Assembly: GCA_028817775.1 (NCBI GenBank)
Contig: JAPPOW010000075.1
Location: forward strand, 1-21,788
Direction of reading: 5' to 3'
Length of the DNA: 21,788 nt
Origin: Candidatus Melainabacteria bacterium
Lineage (GTDB): Bacteria > Cyanobacteriota > Vampirovibrionia > LMEP-6097
Positions within the stretch are counted from its first letter, which is position 1. Every line of letters starts with the position of its first letter. Below the pieces are notes generated by a model. It had not been told where the DNA came from. It searched no databases and saw only the letters and a list, made by a program, of their open reading frames with translations. A program made the translations under genes and the position numbers. Below, piece by piece: positions 1 through 8,759 of the stretch.

Positions 1-1
1 T

Positions 2-559
2 AAATTGATTCTTGCTTATACTTATGCTTTCCCTGGTAAGAAATTAATCTCCTCGAGCATGCTTGCTACTTTGCAGATGAGTTTTGATCTTGAGAACTCG
101 ATGATGGAAGAATATTTTTGTACTAGCCCACGTAAATTCCTGGGTTTAGATTCTGTCGAGTTTGAGCTGGCTAAATATATTGCTGACCTTAATGAAATTT
201 ATGCTTCCAGCAAAGCTCTCTCTGGGACTGACTTTAAAGATAGTTGTTTTGAGTGGCTCAATTATGGTGATGATGGTTTGGTGAGCTTTTTGCGCTGGTC
301 TTGTGACTACCAAGAACTGATTTTGTTTATCATGAATCTGCACGGTAAAGAAATTAAGTCTCATACTTTAGGAGTGCCGCAGCCTGGTCTCTATCTTGAA
401 TTATTCAATAGTGATGCTGAGAAATATGCAGGCTTGGCTGCTGGTAATGATGATGGAGTTTATAGTTTTGAGCGCGATTGTAACAATAGACCATACAGCC
501 TGAAGATGGATTTACCACCTAGATCAGCCTTGATTTTTAAACGACAATCTGCTGCCTAG
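2..559 (+). CDS. GlgB-like 1,4-alpha-glucan branching enzyme, C-terminal part (5' end outside window)
   Basis: The reading frame is open from base 2 and ends with TAG at 557-559, leaving about 185 codons of a longer gene. The stretch AYTYAFPGKKL matches the end of the GH13 barrel of branching enzymes (typically Y-W-T-F-PGKKLLFMG). What follows matches the C-terminal beta-sandwich: FEWLNYGDDGLVSFLR, then GVPQPGLYLELFNSDAEKYAG, then NRPYSLKMDLPPRSALIF. Family members make alpha-1,6 branches in glycogen in the cytoplasm. An oddity is visible: the strongly conserved F-M-G-N/Q-E-F block and the W-N-H-D...LDW block that should follow PGKK are absent. An unrelated stretch of similar length stands there, roughly residues 16-45 of the visible part. 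Catalytic residues lie upstream of the window. It could therefore be a divergent or non-catalytic GlgB paralogue. Its 3' end overlaps the convergent gene at 537-1106 by 23 bp. Confidence 0.8.
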   Translation, partial: KLILAYTYAFPGKKLISSSMLATLQMSFDLENSMMEEYFCTSPRKFLGLDSVEFELAKYIADLNEIYASSKALSGTDFKDSCFEWLNYGDDGLVSFLRWSCDYQELILFIMNLHGKEIKSHTLGVPQPGLYLELFNSDAEKYAGLAAGNDDGVYSFERDCNNRPYSLKMDLPPRSALIFKRQSAA

Positions 560-1106
560 TTTGAGAGTCTGCAGTGCTTACTGGGAGGGCTAGAGCTGTC
601 CCTGGACCTCTATTAGGACCCTCTGGCTTGGGGCTATCACCTTGGGGTGAAGGGCTGGCAAAGACTGGTGAATCTGGATCAATATCATCTGTATCAAACA
701 TCATGATTTGATTTATTAGTTCCCATAGCAAGGGGATAAGCTCTAGCTCTTGAAACTGATCATTACTGATGATAGTAGATTTGTAGCTACTTAAGTGAAA
801 ACCTTGAGCTTGTATCACATTGATAGATTCTATATCTGAGGGGTTTAGACCAAGAGCTGAATCTGATTTATAGGGCAGCATTAAATTCAAACTGCCACCT
901 TTGAGATTTCCTTCTGTAAAATCAAGATTGAAGTGCATTGTTCTGGCTCGGCGAACACAGTCTGAGATTTTGAATTTGCTAGCTCTAAGCAGTTCAGAGA
1001 CGGCGATTTGTTTCAACCTAGCTTGCTCTGAAAGCTGAGTGGCATGAGCCAGATTAGTCTTCGTCCCCGGTTGTATATTTCTTAGTGCATGACTAGAAGG
1101 AGGCAT
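537..1106 (-). CDS. hypothetical protein, 189 aa
   Basis: I do not recognise this protein. It is soluble, with no signal peptide or membrane segment. Residues 1-60 look helical and basic. Residues 60-140 are mixed and hydrophobic enough to fold. Residues about 145-189 are rich in Pro, Ser, Gly and Asp and probably disordered. It begins 21 bp downstream of the stop of the subtilase gene on the same strand, so read-through from that gene is possible. However, TGTTATAAA (an extended -10 form) lies 8 nt before its ATG and there is no Shine-Dalgarno sequence, which suggests its own leaderless promoter. Its last 23 bp are antisense to the glgB-like gene. The long clean ORF filling the gap between neighbours supports that it is real. 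Confidence 0.65.
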   Translation of the reverse strand: MPPSSHALRNIQPGTKTNLAHATQLSEQARLKQIAVSELLRASKFKISDCVRRARTMHFNLDFTEGNLKGGSLNLMLPYKSDSALGLNPSDIESINVIQAQGFHLSSYKSTIISNDQFQELELIPLLWELINQIMMFDTDDIDPDSPVFASPSPQGDSPKPEGPNRGPGTALALPVSTADSQTRQQIVV

Positions 1107-1114
1107 TGGAATAT

Positions 1115-1123
1115 TTTATAACA
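1115..1123 (-). promoter_or_regulatory. putative extended -10 box for the 189-aa gene
   Basis: On the minus strand TGTTATAAA reads TGn plus TATAAA. Eight nucleotides (ATATTCCA) separate it from the ATG at 1104-1106, so transcription should begin at or within a base of the start codon. No good TTGACA-like -35 was found. Confidence 0.45.
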
Positions 1124-1127
1124 AGAA

Positions 1128-4100
1128 TTAAAACTTCACTCTAATGAAACTAGATTTCGTTAGGTTTGTGTTGTTGGCATTGGTCACAGTGACAGGAATG
1201 TCAACAACTTTCTTACCCTTGTATCTCTTCTTGAACTTCTTGCGGTTACGCAATTTGACTGGAATCTTGATTGATTCAAGTTCAGCGGGGATAGAAGTTA
1301 CATCAGCAACCTTCACTCTCATAACTGGATCATATTCTGGTGGCATGGTTACCACTACTGGTACATCATTGCCTGCTGAGCTTTCAGTTTTATAGAGCTT
1401 GAATTTGGTTCTGCGCTTACCTTTGCGCAAGTTGACTATTCTAAGTGGTCGCCCTTCTTCGATGCCAAAGTGGAAACCATGATCACCATCTGTTTCACTT
1501 TGTTCTAGTACTTCTATATCTTTAGTAACAGAGCTCTCTTCATCATTGGCAGTGATACCAGTAAGAGTTACAGTCTGAGTGCCGTTCTCTGTGAAGTTAT
1601 AGATCACAGACTCACCGCGTCTGTCGACCTGTCCATCATTATCAAAGTCCCAATCGAAACGAACTATATTACCAGTATTGCTGTCATAGTCAGAAACTTT
1701 AAAGTTAATGATTTGATTGCTTGAAGGAGGATTTGGTGAGTAGCTGAAATCAAAGCTTGAAGGGGGATCAACAAAGATTTCAATATCTTTGCTAATACTA
1801 GCTTCTTGTCCTAGAGTGTCTACTATCTTCAAAGTTACAGTATGAATGCCGCTAGAGTTAAAGGCTTCGAAAGTTATACGGCCACCATAATCATAGTTGC
1901 CATCATTGTCAACATCCCAATGGTACTCGGCGATACCTTCTTCAGCTTCACTGGCACTAGCATCCAGAGTTACAGTTTCATTTACCCTTGGTGTTTTTGG
2001 ACTGAAACTAAAATCAGGTTTAGGTAACGGACGCTGATGAGTCTCAATATCTCCTGCTAAAGCCCAAGCATAGATAGCAGATCTAGTTTTGTAATATGGT
2101 TCAGCGCTCTCAAAGGCTTCAAGGTTTTCATAACCATATTCTAGGTCCCTAGCTGAAATTATTTCCTTGCTTGAATCTTGCTCCAAATCAGTGACAAAGA
2201 CTGGAGACATGTTTTGTACAAATTTCCAGCCGTATGGTTGCAAGTCGCCACAGGTCGCCATTGGCATCACTTCTGTATCAGACCTTGCTGCATTAAGGTC
2301 TAGTGGTTCAGCTTTGTGGTTAAAGGCAAATACTCCACCAGTATCTGAAAGTTTTGATTTGGTATAGAATTTGGAACCAAAACCACCAAAGGAGAACAAG
2401 AAATCATCTTTCTTATCGTTATTGATATCTGCCAAGGTTAATTGGTCGATATTTAACTCAAAGTGAGGTTCACGAATCGAATTTTTGAGTATCAGTTTAG
2501 GCCAACCATCAACGAAGCTATTGTTTCTGTCAACTGCATAGAGTTTACCGGTTTGGAAAACTCCAGCCGTAAACACAACATCTTTGAAACCATCTTCATC
2601 TACATCAGCAAAGCTAAAATTAGATTCATGAAAATCTGATAACTCTAAGAAGCTTGCTCCCATTGGGTTAGCGCTAGCATCTAGAATCGAAATCCCACCA
2701 ATATAGTAGTAACCATACTCAAGTCTATAAACTATATCCCTTGATTCAAATACTATCTCATCGATCCCATCATTATTTAAATCTCCTGCTTTGCTCAGAT
2801 TGCCCATGATGATATCCTCGGATTGCCATGATGTAGGAGGCCAGCCAGCGACAGCAGTGCCATCAAAGTTGTGAGCATAAGGTCGGGTTTCACCAAAATC
2901 ACCACCTGGGTGAACTACTTCAAGTTCAGGATCGGCGTCTAAATTAGCAAGTTCAAAGTCTTGACCATAAAAGAAGGATAAGTCTGTAGTATCTACGATT
3001 GCTTCAGTTATTCCACTGATAGGATCGATAACTTCAATCCCAGACGTGCCTGAGCTAAAGTTAGAGGAACGAACTACTAATTCTTGTTCTGAATCATTGT
3101 CTACATCAGCAGCATGTAGACGTGAAAAAGAATCGTTTGCACTCTTGACAGTACGAACTTGACCATTACCATCGACAGAGTAAATTCCAACGCCTAGCGG
3201 TGGATCAATGATGGCGCTTGCGGTGAAATAAATTTCATCAATGCCATCTTTGTCGGCGTCCAGTACCACTAGTTTACTACGGGGGAAGACTAACTCAATA
3301 CTCCAAAGCTTTGAGCCATCAGCTTTAAAGGCCTCTAGTCTTTCTCTGAAACTTCCATTTGCTAAGAAGTGTTCATAGAGTTTGACTATTTCTAGATCAT
3401 CCCCACCATCAATGTTTGCAATTGCAATTGGATAGTTGCGGTATGGTCTTGCTGTTGGATAGTTAGAATAAATTGGGAAACCAGCTTTGAGCTGTGAATC
3501 AAGATAGATCTTACTAGGTTCTGTTTCAACTGAATTACCATTGAGGTATTCGATTCTAAGTTTGATATTGTAGATTTTATCTGCTGTAAGTAGACTTGGG
3601 TCCAGGTTTGCAATAGTTTCGTTAACAAAAGTTCTACCTACTTTGCTGCTATCAATATCTGCAGCTGTATCTAACCAAGTATTAGGCTGCTCTTCAGTGC
3701 TATAAAGCAATTCAAAGTCAGCAACTTGATCAGTGTGAAAGCTTGCTCTAATATCCACTGTATCAAACTTGTTAACGATGTCTGCATTAAGTGGGCTGGT
3801 GAGATCAAAGTTATTGACTTCGACCTGTTCGATTCTGCTTGTTGTTTGTCCAAGTATATCTGTGACAGTCAATTTAAGGTAGATTAAATCTTCTTTGACT
3901 AAAGTGGTATCAAGGCTTGCACTGACATTTGGTAGGCTGCCACTGAGCGTTATAGGTAACCAGCTTTGATTGTCATAGGACCAAGCTAAACTGGCACTGC
4001 TAAGTTCAGCACCATGGGTTGATTTTGCAGCAAGTAAATCAAAGTTGTAGTTACCATTGATGCTCTTGCCAAGGTTTTGGATCTCTGCACGAGGATAACT

Positions 4101-5747
4101 AGTATTGGTGCTGCTTGCAGCTAGTGCATCGACAACTCCTTGACCAATTGGTTTAGATGGCTCTTGAGTCACTTTCTGGACGCTATTGGCAAGGATGTCA
4201 CGGACTTCTTCAAAACTAAAGTTTGGGTGACGAGCCTTGATTAAAGCTGTAACCCCGGCTACATGTGGTGTCGCCATTGAGGTTCCAGCCAATCTAGCAT
4301 AAGTGTAGCTAGAGTTGTCCGGAGCTTGAACTTTAAGATCTGATCTTGAAGCAAGAATACTCGAGTCTGGACCTTGAGTAGAAACGATATTAAATCTTGA
4401 ATCATGAAAATTGTCACCACCACCTGGCGCTGCTAGATCAACACTAATGCCAAAACTACTAAAGCCAGCACGCTTAAGATTGGTGCCACTTGCACCAACA
4501 GAGATGACTGAATCAAAAGCAGCTGGAATGTGCTGACCAGCATCATCGTCACTATTGCCGGCAGCAGCAATATGGATCACCCCAGCATCTTTAGCTGCAG
4601 AGAAGGCCTCAGCCATAATTTCGCTGTAGCCAGTACCACCATAGGAATTGTTGCTGATGAGATTATCGACGTTTGGATGAGAGATCATTAACTCTGTCAA
4701 GTATTCAATGCCAGCAGCAATGCCGCTGACAGAACCAAAGCCATAAGCATCAAGGATTTGTACTGGCAGGATTTTGGTTTGGGGGGCAACACCAACTATG
4801 CCGATTTGATTATTGCGTACTGCACCGATAGTTCCAGCAACGTGAGTTCCATGACCATGAAAATCAAAGGGATCATTGTCATCGTAAGCAAAGTCATAAC
4901 CAATACTATTGCCAATAATTTCACCTGGGGCAATGTACTTGTTTCCATCTGCGTCAAGATCATCAAGGTTAATTTTGCCATCACTGTTAATATCAGAAAC
5001 TAATTGCGGGTCAACCCAAATATTGTCCCAAAGGTCAGGGTGATTAAAATCGATTCCTGTGTCCACTACAGCTACGATAGTGTTTTGACCTTGAGTTAGA
5101 GACCATGCCTGGTCAGCCTTGATTTGTTTTAATCCCCAAAGTTCGTCATAGCCAAGATCCCAGTATTGACCAGAGCTGTTATACAAAGCATCATTGGCTT
5201 GATAGGCTTTGACCTTCATGTTGAATTCAGCATGTTCTATATAAGGATGGCGTTTGAGTTCTCGTAACAAAGCCTCTCCGTCCTTACAAGTGGCAAGTAG
5301 AGCTTTGACTTCATAGACATTATCAAGCTGGTATTTTTGGTAAGCTCGTTTGACTCTATTGACCCTGCTAGTAATTTTGTTTCTTAGTTTGGGATTTCTC
5401 TGGATCGCCTTGCGCTCTAATTTCTTGAAATCAGCTTTGAATACTTTATTTATCTCTTTGGTCCGAGCCAAATGATTTTGTTTGAAAAAGTTGGCGACTT
5501 CTTTTCTGCTCAGTGCTTTGGGACTAGTGAGACCAAAGAAGTTTTTTTGTTTAAGCCTAAGCCTGCCACTTTGGTTAAATTTGATGAGAATATCATTGTG
5601 GTGGTCTTTACAGCCAAATGCTTGTAACTTGCTAGTGCTGCTTCTGTTACCCCTATCACTTAAGAGGAGCTTTTTGGGGCTTTGGGCCATCGTTGGTGAG
5701 ATCAGACTCAGTAACAGGCTTAATGTAACAAGATAAATGCGGACCAT
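1128..5747 (-). CDS. secreted subtilisin-like serine protease (S8) with FG-GAP-like repeats and two PKD domains
   Basis: This is a 1539-residue secreted protease. A Sec signal peptide spans residues 1-21 (hydrophobic core, cleavage after TMA). A propeptide of the fervidolysin-like/I9 kind covers about 22-195, ending near HPYIEHAEFNMKVKAY. The S8 domain (about 205-545) has the full triad: Asp229 in VVDTGIDFNHPDL, His299 in HGHGTHVAGT and Ser490 in GTSMATPHVAG, with oxyanion Asn398 in AAAGNSD. A Ca-binding-like insertion (DINSDGKINLDDLDADGN) lies between Asp and His. From about 770 to 1210 there are at least seven D-x-D/N-x-D-G-x-x-D/E-type repeats resembling FG-GAP/VCBS propeller blades. PKD domains lie at about 1243-1326 and 1327-1414. 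The C-terminus is a very basic beta-rich segment with no LPxTG. Residue 1 lies 20 bp from the divergent ubiD gene. The role is extracellular or surface proteolysis; the substrate is unknown. Confidence 0.95.
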   Translation of the reverse strand: MVRIYLVTLSLLLSLISPTMAQSPKKLLLSDRGNRSSTSKLQAFGCKDHHNDILIKFNQSGRLRLKQKNFFGLTSPKALSRKEVANFFKQNHLARTKEINKVFKADFKKLERKAIQRNPKLRNKITSRVNRVKRAYQKYQLDNVYEVKALLATCKDGEALLRELKRHPYIEHAEFNMKVKAYQANDALYNSSGQYWDLGYDELWGLKQIKADQAWSLTQGQNTIVAVVDTGIDFNHPDLWDNIWVDPQLVSDINSDGKINLDDLDADGNKYIAPGEIIGNSIGYDFAYDDNDPFDFHGHGTHVAGTIGAVRNNQIGIVGVAPQTKILPVQILDAYGFGSVSGIAAGIEYLTELMISHPNVDNLISNNSYGGTGYSEIMAEAFSAAKDAGVIHIAAAGNSDDDAGQHIPAAFDSVISVGASGTNLKRAGFSSFGISVDLAAPGGGDNFHDSRFNIVSTQGPDSSILASRSDLKVQAPDNSSYTYARLAGTSMATPHVAGVTALIKARHPNFSFEEVRDILANSVQKVTQEPSKPIGQGVVDALAASSTNTSYPRAEIQNLGKSINGNYNFDLLAAKSTHGAELSSASLAWSYDNQSWLPITLSGSLPNVSASLDTTLVKEDLIYLKLTVTDILGQTTSRIEQVEVNNFDLTSPLNADIVNKFDTVDIRASFHTDQVADFELLYSTEEQPNTWLDTAADIDSSKVGRTFVNETIANLDPSLLTADKIYNIKLRIEYLNGNSVETEPSKIYLDSQLKAGFPIYSNYPTARPYRNYPIAIANIDGGDDLEIVKLYEHFLANGSFRERLEAFKADGSKLWSIELVFPRSKLVVLDADKDGIDEIYFTASAIIDPPLGVGIYSVDGNGQVRTVKSANDSFSRLHAADVDNDSEQELVVRSSNFSSGTSGIEVIDPISGITEAIVDTTDLSFFYGQDFELANLDADPELEVVHPGGDFGETRPYAHNFDGTAVAGWPPTSWQSEDIIMGNLSKAGDLNNDGIDEIVFESRDIVYRLEYGYYYIGGISILDASANPMGASFLELSDFHESNFSFADVDEDGFKDVVFTAGVFQTGKLYAVDRNNSFVDGWPKLILKNSIREPHFELNIDQLTLADINNDKKDDFLFSFGGFGSKFYTKSKLSDTGGVFAFNHKAEPLDLNAARSDTEVMPMATCGDLQPYGWKFVQNMSPVFVTDLEQDSSKEIISARDLEYGYENLEAFESAEPYYKTRSAIYAWALAGDIETHQRPLPKPDFSFSPKTPRVNETVTLDASASEAEEGIAEYHWDVDNDGNYDYGGRITFEAFNSSGIHTVTLKIVDTLGQEASISKDIEIFVDPPSSFDFSYSPNPPSSNQIINFKVSDYDSNTGNIVRFDWDFDNDGQVDRRGESVIYNFTENGTQTVTLTGITANDEESSVTKDIEVLEQSETDGDHGFHFGIEEGRPLRIVNLRKGKRRTKFKLYKTESSAGNDVPVVVTMPPEYDPVMRVKVADVTSIPAELESIKIPVKLRNRKKFKKRYKGKKVVDIPVTVTNANNTNLTKSSFIRVKF

Positions 5748-5767
5748 TGCTATAATTTTAGCTTATA
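5748..5767. promoter_or_regulatory. 20-bp divergent promoter region between subtilase and ubiD
   Basis: The whole intergenic space is 20 bp. On the plus strand TGCTATAAT (5748-5756) is a perfect extended -10 box, 11 nt before the ubiD ATG, predicting a leader of about 4-5 nt. On the minus strand TAAAAT (5760-5755) lies 7 nt before the subtilase ATG, predicting a leaderless message. The two -10 boxes overlap by two bases, so the promoters should compete. Upstream elements would have to lie inside the opposite gene. Confidence 0.5.
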
Positions 5768-7255
5768 ATGTCCTTTCCTTTCAAAGATTTACGAGACTTT
5801 GTAGCAAAATTAGAGGCTGCTGGTGAATTAATTAGAATTACTGAGCCAGTCAGTGCGGAGCTCGAAATCACTGAAATCGCTGATAGGGTCTCAAAATCAG
5901 CTGCTGATAAGAACAAAGCACTTCTCTTTGAGAATGTAGAGGGCTATGATATGCCGGTCCTTATTAACCAAATGGGTTCTCATCAGCGCATGCTCATGGC
6001 TTTAGGTGTAGATGATTATGATCAAATAGCTGAGCGGATTAGAGAGTTTATCCAACCAGAGATGCCTGAAGATCTGAGTGGCAAAATTTCTAAATTAATG
6101 AAGCTAGCTGAAGCCCGCAACTTCATGCCCAAAGTGGTTAAGAATGCTCCTTGCCAGGAAGTAGTTTTGAAACCAGAGGATGGGCAAGCGATGCTCGATA
6201 AGTTGCCGATACTTAAGTGCTGGCCTGATGACGGCGGGCCGTTTATTACACTCACTTCAGTTTTCACCAAAGATCCTGATGCCTTAGGTTCAGGACGCAA
6301 TGTTGGCATGTATCGTTTGCAAAAGTTTGATAATCAAACTACTGGCATGCACTGGCATAAGCATCATGATGGCGCGCATAACTTTGTTAAGTCACTTAAG
6401 CGTAGTGAAGATGGAAAATCTTTGCGAATGGAAATCGCTGTTGCTATCGGTACTGATCCAGTGATTGCTTATTGTGGTACTGCACCACTGCCACCAGCAA
6501 TTGATGAGATGATTCTTGCAGGCTTTATTCGTAACAAGCCAGTGGAGTTAGTGCAATGCAAAACAATTGACCTGCAGGTGCCAGCGACTGCAGAAATAAT
6601 TTTGGAAGGCTATATAGACTTAAACGAAGAGCTGGTCACCGAAGGTCCGTTCGGCGACCATACTGGCTTCTATTCTCTTGCAGATTTGTATCCAAAGTTT
6701 CACTTGACGGCACTAACGCACCGCAAAGATCCAATTTATGCAACTACTATTGTTGGGATCCCACCACAAGAGGATTGTTATTTGGGGAAGGCAACTGAAA
6801 GGATTTTCTTGCCGCTTTTACAACTCATTTGCCCTGAAGTAATTGATATGGATTTGCCATGGGATGGAGTATTTCATAATTGTGCGCTGATCAAGATAGA
6901 TAAAAAATATGCCGGACATGCCCAGAAGGTGATGAATACTATTTGGGGAGTGGGTCAGATGGCTTGGACCAAATATATTATTGTCTTTGATAAGGATGTG
7001 GATATTCATAACTATAATGAAGCTGCAATGCATGCCTTTGGGAATACTGATCCGCAGCGAGATTTTATTTTCTCCAAGGGTGCTCTAGATATACTTGATC
7101 ATGCTTCGCAAATTATGGGTTATGGTTCCAAGGCTGGTTTGGACGCAACCCGTAAATGGGCAGATGAAGGTTTCACTCGTGAGTGGCCTGATTTGATTAC
7201 TATGTCTGAGGAAGTTAAGACTCGGGTTGACCAGAAGTGGGCGAGTTTGTTTTAA
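5768..7255 (+). CDS. ubiD: UbiD family prenylated-FMN-dependent decarboxylase
   Basis: The 495-residue length matches UbiD (4-hydroxy-3-polyprenylbenzoate carboxy-lyase and relatives). Conserved segments appear in order: EPVSAELEITEIADR (about 26-40), NVGMYRLQ followed by WHKHHDGAHNF near 178-203, GPFGDHTGFYSLADLYP near 293-309 with Glu292 just before it as the likely catalytic acid, KKYAGHAQKVM, and GSKAGLDATRKW near the end. These line up well with the E. coli UbiD C-terminal half. The family uses prenylated FMN, made by a UbiX partner not seen here, to decarboxylate aromatic acids in ubiquinone or menaquinone synthesis. A quinone-biosynthetic role is likely but the exact substrate cannot be told. 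The ATG has no Shine-Dalgarno sequence and a -10-like TGCTATAAT 11 nt upstream. Its last 41 bp overlap the convergent membrane-protein gene. Confidence 0.93.
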   Translation: MSFPFKDLRDFVAKLEAAGELIRITEPVSAELEITEIADRVSKSAADKNKALLFENVEGYDMPVLINQMGSHQRMLMALGVDDYDQIAERIREFIQPEMPEDLSGKISKLMKLAEARNFMPKVVKNAPCQEVVLKPEDGQAMLDKLPILKCWPDDGGPFITLTSVFTKDPDALGSGRNVGMYRLQKFDNQTTGMHWHKHHDGAHNFVKSLKRSEDGKSLRMEIAVAIGTDPVIAYCGTAPLPPAIDEMILAGFIRNKPVELVQCKTIDLQVPATAEIILEGYIDLNEELVTEGPFGDHTGFYSLADLYPKFHLTALTHRKDPIYATTIVGIPPQEDCYLGKATERIFLPLLQLICPEVIDMDLPWDGVFHNCALIKIDKKYAGHAQKVMNTIWGVGQMAWTKYIIVFDKDVDIHNYNEAAMHAFGNTDPQRDFIFSKGALDILDHASQIMGYGSKAGLDATRKWADEGFTREWPDLITMSEEVKTRVDQKWASLF

Positions 7256-8630
7256 AGATAGGGTGCCCTTGATCGTGTAGTTCTTTAGCTTTGGGATCCA
7301 TCAAGAAATAACGGGCTTTCATTTTTTCTTTGCCGGATCTATCATAGAGAGCTGTTCTAGAGATAGAACTAAAAATGCTGCAGTAACTATTGAAAATTAA
7401 TAATAGAATTACTGCAGCAAAGCCCAAGTTCTTTAGTCCTTTGAGTTCACGCAGCGAGAAGAAGCTCAAGTAAACTAGTAGCGGTATAAACTCCGCTTGA
7501 TAGCGATAGAACACGCATCTAAAACTAAGCACTAAAATTACTTGAATTACTAAGAAGCCAAGTGGAATGAGGCTCTCTTTATTCCTGGCTGCAGCTAATA
7601 AGCCGGCTAGGGCTAGCAGTAGTATTAGACTTGAGGAGAGACTGAGCGGGAAGATAGCAGCATTGATTGCATACTTCTCTATGTCATCAAGTTTATTGCG
7701 GTAGACCTGAAGATAGGGGAAGCTCTCGCTTTGGATTTGTTTGAAGTCTACTGAGAAGTAGAACTTTAATTGCTCAGGGATTCTGTTTAAATCAAAGAAA
7801 GCTAGTTTATAAGATCTGGTTTTAGCTGGGCTTTGAGCGTTTACAGATCGAGCCTTGGTGTCATAGACTTGCCATAGCTTGCCGAAGCGAGCTTGATTAT
7901 ACCAAAGTTGAAAAGTGCCAAGGATAATTAGTGGTACTAAGCAAATTAAAATTTGGGGTTTGGAGAAAACTTTCTTTTGCATTAATTTGTAGATTACTAG
8001 TGAGCAAAGTGGCAGCGCGAAAGTGAGTTTGGCTAGTATGGCTAACCCTGTGAATAGCCCCATGGCTACTAGGTTTGAATCATCACTTTGAGATAAATCT
8101 TTGAGATAGAAATATATTGCTGCAATGGAGAAGCTTAGTCCCCAGGAGATACATTCAGAATAGATAGTGTTGTGAATGACTAAATAAAATAATGGGCTAG
8201 CAAAAGCTAAGGTCAAAATTGCAACTGTGCTTATTTTAGATTTTGTGGCTTCATTTAAATTTGAGTTTTGTTTAAGTGCGAGCAAACAAATCTTAGAGAA
8301 GAAAAATAAAGTCATGAAGTAGGCTAGTAATTTGCTGAAGCAAGTCCAGTTGCCATAGTTCTCTGGGTTGATTAAATTTAAAAGCAAGCGCAGTAAAGCA
8401 GGAAATGGTCCATAGTACATGAAGTATTTATCACCAATGACCATGGCTTCATTACCAATAGCTTTAGCGTCAACTTCAGCACTCAGTTGCAATAAATTTT
8501 GTGCAAGTGAATCAAAGGCTGAACCATAGATTGCTAGTTTGAAAATGTCCCAATTGCCATAAGTTGCTAAGAAGCTTGAGATAGCTGTAATGATAAGTAA
8601 TAACGGGATATGGTTTTTTAACTTAAGCAC
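7215..8630 (-). CDS. polytopic membrane protein, GT-C glycosyltransferase-like
   Basis: The 471-residue protein starts with GTG at 8628-8630. It has about 10-12 hydrophobic segments, beginning with LLLIITAISSFLATY. The first extracytoplasmic loop has the appearance of GT-C fold enzymes (ArnT/PMT/GtrII-like): FDSLAQNLLQLSAEVD, then YFMYYGPFPALLRLLL after the first helix. Such proteins transfer sugars from lipid carriers outside the membrane to lipids, proteins or O-antigen. That function is inferred from topology only; no diagnostic catalytic motif is certain. TATACT lies 8 nt before the GTG, so it probably has its own leaderless promoter, and the palindromic repeat at 8652-8738 begins 8 nt beyond that box. 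The 3' end overlaps ubiD by 41 bp. Confidence 0.7.
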   Translation of the reverse strand: MLKLKNHIPLLLIITAISSFLATYGNWDIFKLAIYGSAFDSLAQNLLQLSAEVDAKAIGNEAMVIGDKYFMYYGPFPALLRLLLNLINPENYGNWTCFSKLLAYFMTLFFFSKICLLALKQNSNLNEATKSKISTVAILTLAFASPLFYLVIHNTIYSECISWGLSFSIAAIYFYLKDLSQSDDSNLVAMGLFTGLAILAKLTFALPLCSLVIYKLMQKKVFSKPQILICLVPLIILGTFQLWYNQARFGKLWQVYDTKARSVNAQSPAKTRSYKLAFFDLNRIPEQLKFYFSVDFKQIQSESFPYLQVYRNKLDDIEKYAINAAIFPLSLSSSLILLLALAGLLAAARNKESLIPLGFLVIQVILVLSFRCVFYRYQAEFIPLLVYLSFFSLRELKGLKNLGFAAVILLLIFNSYCSIFSSISRTALYDRSGKEKMKARYFLMDPKAKELHDQGHPIFKTNSPTSGQPES

Positions 8631-8638
8631 TTGTTCTT

Positions 8639-8644
8639 AGTATA
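8639..8644 (-). promoter_or_regulatory. putative -10 box (TATACT) for the 471-aa membrane protein
   Basis: Read on the minus strand, TATACT is followed by 8 nt and then the GTG start. The repeat edge CGCAATGAC ends 7 nt upstream, so any -35 contact would fall inside the repeat. Confidence 0.45.
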
Positions 8645-8651
8645 GTCTATC

Positions 8652-8738
8652 GTCATTGCGAGGAACGTAAGTGACGAAGCAATCTAATGCATAAGCTAGA
8701 ATCTATGCATTGGATTGCTTCGCTGTGCTCGCAATGAC
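8652..8738. repeat. palindromic repeat, GTCATTGCGAG family, copy 1
   Basis: An 87-bp inverted repeat. The left arm (8652-8693) opens with GTCATTGCGAG and continues with CGAAGCAATC and AATGCATA. The right arm (8704-8738), read in reverse complement, has the same three blocks in the same order. The left arm carries 7 extra bases between the first two blocks. The loop is about 10 nt (8694-8703). It fills most of the divergent gap between the genes at 7215-8630 and 8760-9281. I recall similar palindromes being dispersed in unrelated bacterial genomes. Confidence 0.9.
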
Positions 8739-8746
8739 CCCGGGTG

Positions 8747-8752
8747 TATAAT
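8747..8752 (+). promoter_or_regulatory. putative -10 box (TATAAT) for the 173-aa membrane protein
   Basis: A perfect TATAAT stands 7 nt before the ATG at 8760 and there is no Shine-Dalgarno sequence, so the message is probably leaderless. The bases before it, CGCAATGACCCCGGGTG, begin in the repeat arm and match the bases upstream of the rseP -10 box. Confidence 0.5.
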
Positions 8753-8759
8753 AAAAATT

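Noticed and set aside
20..150. Frameshift explaining the missing GlgB block
   Set aside because: I saw no stretch resembling the missing F-M-G-N-E-F block in other frames, and the sequence on both sides is in one frame.
8715..8759. Upstream in-frame extension of the 173-aa membrane protein
   Set aside because: These 15 codons are the translated arm of the palindromic repeat, and a TATAAT 7 nt before ATG 8760 would fall inside them.
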